Below the pieces are notes generated by a model. The model searched no databases and was not told the origin of the DNA. It saw only the letters and a program-made list of their open reading frames with translations. Shown piece by piece: positions 60,055-64,000 of a stretch of 64,000 bases of DNA. Position 1 is the stretch's first letter. Every line of letters starts with the position of its first letter. The translations under genes and the position numbers were made by a program. The stretch is from assembly GCA_027604505.1 (NCBI GenBank), contig JADIIX010000067.1, positions 53,766 to 117,765 on the forward strand. The letters run 5' to 3'. Source of the DNA: Gonapodya sp. JEL0774. Lineage: Eukaryota; Monoblepharomycota; Monoblepharidomycetes; Monoblepharidales; Gonapodyaceae.

Positions 60055-60471
60055 ATGGCGAGCACAAACCGAGTCACCAACAGCCTTTGAATGACGTGGG
60101 TTGTGGGAGGCAATTTTAGTTGGCCCGTCACGAGTGCGAACTTCTGTGTTGCATCGTTCAAATTCGTCTTTGGGTGCTCCTTGCCCCCCCCCCCCCCCCA
60201 CCCAAAAAGTGCGCACACACACGCACGCACAAAACCATATATTTCATAGATACAAACGAGAATCAAGAGTCAGTCGCCACTCAACAAAATGTAAATGTAC
60301 AAGAAGACGGGAACGCCGTGAATCCAGTCACAGCACACGAGTGAAGAAATGAAAGTAGAGTAACGAATAACCGGCGTAGTAATCAAAACCCGTCCAAATT
60401 ATTTCATTCCGCAGCCACGCTGGTCCACACATCCCAATCCGATGGCAGTGGTTCTTCCAAAAACCCACACA
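60055..60471. other. Intergenic region with homopolymer tract
   Basis: About 415 bp between the P450 remnant and the end of the Zn2Cys6 gene. It holds the poly-C run at 60184-60199 and a short CA/CG-rich tract, and no gene. Confidence 0.5.
60184..60199 (+). repeat. Poly-C tract (16 C)
   Basis: A run of 16 C followed by ACCC and a short alternating CA/CG tract, just upstream of the P450 remnant. Homopolymers of this length are prone to slippage and to sequencing error. Confidence 0.85.
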
Positions 60472-62349
60472 CTACAGTCCGCGATGTCTGTTGTGCGTCG
60501 ATAAACTGGCAATCCGCGCAAGCAAGTCCTCTTGGCTGGTTGGACTTGAATTTTCGGTGCCCAGCTGTGGTGGCCCATGAGGAACGTGGATGTTTGTGCC
60601 AGGCAACAGGGCGGCTTGGTGACCGAAAGTGATAACAGGATGTGGTGTTTGATGGTACTGTGTCGGGTCGGCTGCCCACAGCTGTCGCGCCAACGTATCG
60701 TGGTTGGTGGTCGGTTGTGAGGGCCGTATCAATGCAAAGGGCGACGCCGTGTGCAAATCTGACATCGCTCTTGAAGACTGTTGAGCGTCAGGTAAACCAG
60801 AAAAACCCCGCACTGGTGTATACGGCGGAGAAGGGATGATGGCTCGAGGTGAGCTCGTCGGGGCGTTGAACGCCGGTCGATTGAGCACCACCGAGGTCAT
60901 CCACTCGTTTCGAAAGTAGGCGGCGGTTCCGTTCGAGTCGGCGATGACGAGGTTGGAGCTGTGAGCGGCGGTACCGGTAGGTACACCGGACAAAAGACTC
61001 GTGGTGTTTCCGGCGGCAGCATTCCCTGGTTGGAGGATGGGTGTGTGTGTCGCCATGGCGTTAAACATGGCGTTACGAGGAAAGAGTGACGACGATACAG
61101 GTGGAGTGATCGTAGAGTAGGTCGAAGCGCCGTTGTGAAGAAAGTTTGAGGAGGATACGGGTGCGGACGTCGTGAAGTAGGTTGCAGCGCCGACCGCACT
61201 CGTCGCGATAGGGGGAGTTGTGAACGAAGGTGCCCACTGTAGTTCTCCCGAGTGCTGAAGTTGCAACGCAGTGAGATACGGAGGCTGGGCACTGACGGCG
61301 GGGTTGGTCGGAGGGAGTGATGCGAATGCGGTGGCGGCCCAGTAGGCTTGAGGATCGAACGTGCCCGCGAAGAAACCAGCGATCTGATGATGGGATGGGG
61401 ACCACGGCAGCGGTTGTGGGAACGGGCTCGAAGTCGGAGAAGCCCCCACGGCGTTGAAGTGCACCCTGAATGTGGTAGTGGAGAGTTACGACAGTCAAGT
61501 CACGCCCGTCGGTTGTCAGAAGGGTAAAAAACATACCTCGTACTCGCGGTCCCTGTCTGGCTGTCCATGATTCCTCCGTAGGACCCCCAGTACGGGTTAC
61601 CTATACCCTCTTGACCAACCTGGACGACGCGGTTGTCATGTGACGAGTCGACGCCGACGCCGTGCGCCGCCGGTGGGAAGTAGCCCAGTCCCAATGGGGA
61701 GACGATCGAATCCGGTGAGCTCGTGGGAGAAACATGTGCGCTTGCCGGGGGTGGTGATTTGGACTCTTTGATGTCGTTTCGCTTCTTCTTTCGGGGTGAC
61801 GGTGACGTAGATTGGCCGGATGAAAGTCCACCGGCGGCCACCCTGCGTGGAGGACCGTGGGTTCTTACAAACGTGCAGGGTAAACCACCCATTCTGGTTG
61901 CAAGTGTGATTGGGAAGGATATCACCCCCCCGTGTTTTGGGTTTTCATGGATATCATGGAAGATTTGTAAAGCATGAAACTCACGTGCATCGAACGCATT
62001 TCTGACCTGGAGTCAAGTCACAGCGCTGGTTTTTTGCGTGAAAAAAGAGAGACAAAAACGTGTGGACGGGCAGCGTTCCACGTCATCATGCTCCTGAAAC
62101 CAGGGAAAAGACGCACCTTTTTTCGCGCCGAGCAAACATCACACGCCTAAGAAATGGAACAAACAAAAAACAAAGGAACGATTGACGATGCCATCGTAGC
62201 TCACGAGCTCGACGATACGCGACGAAAGGGAAACCGACCTTGTTCCTGGGATTGGAGAGCGCTCGACCCTTCCCGCTCCCCTCATCGTCGAGAGGGCCGT
62301 TGGATCCATCGCCAAGTGATCCGTCCGAGCTCTCGTTCGTAGGGTCCAT
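60472..62349 (-). CDS. Zn2Cys6 binuclear cluster transcription factor
   Basis: DNA-binding regulator of a fungal-specific class. Five exons join in phase, 62349-62239, 62146-62117, 62025-61985, 61893-61537 and 61465-60472, giving 510 aa. The six-cysteine cluster is spread over three of them: ACDVCSARKK (30-bp exon 2), RCDLTPGQKCVRC (exon 3) and MGGLPCTFVRTHGPPRR (exon 4). That gives C-x2-C-x6-C-x7-C-x2-C-x6-C, within the family pattern. A basic segment follows (SPRKKKRND), then a long Ser/Thr/Pro/Ala-rich region. No fungal-specific middle homology domain is obvious. The acidic N-terminus (MDPTNESSDGSLGDG) precedes the cluster directly. Target genes are unknown. Confidence 0.9.
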
Positions 62350-64000
62350 ACCTTGTACCTTGATGTGTTGAGGGTCAAGCGGGGAGGCTGCTGCCAATAT
62401 AATAAGCGGACTTGGACTCTCAGGGGTTGCAAAAGGTTCACGGCGTCGGCGTGGGGAACGCCGTCCCCTGCAGCGGTATTTCTTTCGAGCTGGTAGACTA
62501 AGAGAAGACGTGGCTTCATTTTTTTTCTTTTCTGTGGGGTCCGTGTTGGATGAAAAGTCGTCGGGCGATTCGGGGCAGGAAGCAGGACCCTCAAACGAAA
62601 GTGCGGACGAGGGCGGGACGAGTGGGCGGCCCTCATCGATCGTCCGACAGGCCACGAACAGGAACACCGGTGCGCGGCGATTTTTTCGTGGCCGTTTGGG
62701 GTTTCATAATTATTATTTTGTTTTGTTTTGTTCGCTTCGAAAAAGCCGTAGACCTTTTGACGTGACAATGCACGATGTGGGTGGACGCGACAGGAGTTGG
62801 GAATCGATTGGGAGCGTGAGGGAAGGTCTGTTCAATCGGGGGACCTACGCCTGAGCAGTGAAGGAATGAAATTTCATTCGATGAAAAGACGCACATGGGG
62901 CACGACTGAAGTAGATGGGAGTCATCAGGGACGCGTCGCGTAAGTACACTGAAACAACCGACCCCCGCGGGTTGCTGGTGGTATGTATGAACCAAGACTG
63001 AGAGTGCAGCTGAGGAGTGAACTTTCCCGCCCAACACATCTATTCTATTTTAAGCAAGCATCCAGATTCGATGATATTAAACTTACGAGCAACAAAGCAA
63101 GGTTCTGATTATTTGGAGCCCTGCCGCCCGCGAGACACCCAGTGGGTCCTGTGAACAGACGTCGAACCACCACCAACAACTCCACCGTGGGCTCACGATC
63201 CTACCGAGCAGTCAAACGGGAGAAACCCCTTTTCGAGGGGCTCATTCCCACGTTTTGTGCCATTCATCTTCTCGGCTGAGGGTCTGGGGCCGGCGGGGCG
63301 GCTGGGTGCGATCACGGGATCACGGCGGGGGAAGGATCCGTTTCATTCTCGAGGCTCGAAACGCTCATGGCTGAGGGCACAGGAAAGGTGACTGCGAGTT
63401 CGCTGGGGTCCACTCGGTACGGGGAAGGAGGGTTGTCGTTCCACCCAAACCCCGCAGGTTCTTTATTGTTGGCGGACAGGAGCTAAGTAAACAGCGCGGA
63501 GGGCCCGATTTCCGAAAACGATGTGCGGGATTGGTACCAATGGGCGTTTTCGGGAGCGGCGCGACGACGGGTTGCACCCGGGTCGCTGCTCAGCTGCTCA
63601 TTCCCTGTCACACATCCACATTGCTGTGAACTGTGCCGACACAAACCTCGGTCGGGTGTGATTCGTGTCGCCACGTCCCCAGGTCCCCCAGTTCGGCTCG
63701 AGACTCGAGGCTCGAGCACGGGCCCGCCCCGCGGTTCCTCCGTTCCGTTCCGTGACCCCCGTGGCAGTTGGCAGTTGGCACTTTTCCGAGTTACATACGC
63801 AGAACCACACGTGTGATGGTTTTCCCCAGCCGGCGGCACGGGGCCGAAAAGGAGTCACCCCCCATTACATACGACTCGACTCGCCCGTTTTCATTCATTC
63901 ATTGGGCCGGGTACGAACAGTGACCAGAGGTGTGTGCAAACGTACATTATGTGCCAGCCGCGTCCGCACATTTTCATTTTGGGTGTTTTTTCCTTCCTCA
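62350..64000. other. GC-rich 5' region and unassigned sequence
   Basis: 1.65 kb to the window edge. It includes the upstream region of the Zn2Cys6 gene. An open minus-strand frame continues upstream of its ATG (basic, with RRSPRRRREPF), so a longer N-terminus from an upstream exon cannot be excluded. Further right there are only short frames and small direct repeats such as GGCAGTTGGCAGTTGGCA near 63760. Confidence 0.4.

Overview
The window looks like nuclear DNA of a flagellated (zoosporic) fungus. Genes are dense, lie on both strands and are split by short GT-AG introns of about 50 to 140 bases. They include fungal types (a Zn2Cys6 regulator, a Tao3/Mor2-type Furry protein, a P450nor-like cytochrome P450, an NCS1 purine-cytosine permease) next to CFAP70, an axonemal protein expected only in organisms that build cilia or flagella. 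I cannot name the species. All exon boundaries were worked out by hand from splice signals, phase and family resemblance; no searches were run.

Layout, left to right. 1-1088: 3' part of a Gly/Arg-rich protein gene. 1647-3259: membrane fatty acid desaturase. 3946-13412: Furry/Tao3/Mor2 scaffold (about 2,830 aa). 13550-15421 (-): TPR protein with an RS/RD-rich tail. 15.4-22.8 kb: gene-poor, with decayed coding stretches, a dispersed repeat and a 111-bp inverted repeat. 22784-24822: divergent histone H3 and H4 genes sharing a 407-bp promoter. 25118-29421 (-): CFAP70. 29638-32424 (-): NIMA/Nek2-type kinase. 32.4-39.3 kb: mostly empty apart from a small basic protein gene at 35982-36822 (-). 39357-40217: short-chain dehydrogenase. 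40.7-42.1 kb: copies of an unknown repeat family. 43274-47486: 19-exon protein kinase with a duplicated exon pair. 47905-50264 (-): dead partial copy of the Furry gene, joined directly to another copy of the unknown repeat. 51574-53853: NCS1 permease. 54105-55467: GPALPP1/DUF3752 protein. 55713-57995 (-): Ser-rich protein of unknown role. 58568-60054 (-): P450nor-like gene that appears inactivated. 60472-62349 (-): Zn2Cys6 transcription factor. 62.35-64 kb: nothing recognised.

There is no operon-like logic, but some neighbours make sense together: H3 with H4 (co-expression from one promoter) and CFAP70 next to a NIMA-family kinase (a family tied to the cell cycle and cilia). The 15-22 kb and 32-50 kb stretches are the plastic part of the window. 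They hold segmental duplication, gene decay, dispersed repeats and exon duplication, and the least familiar material lies there.
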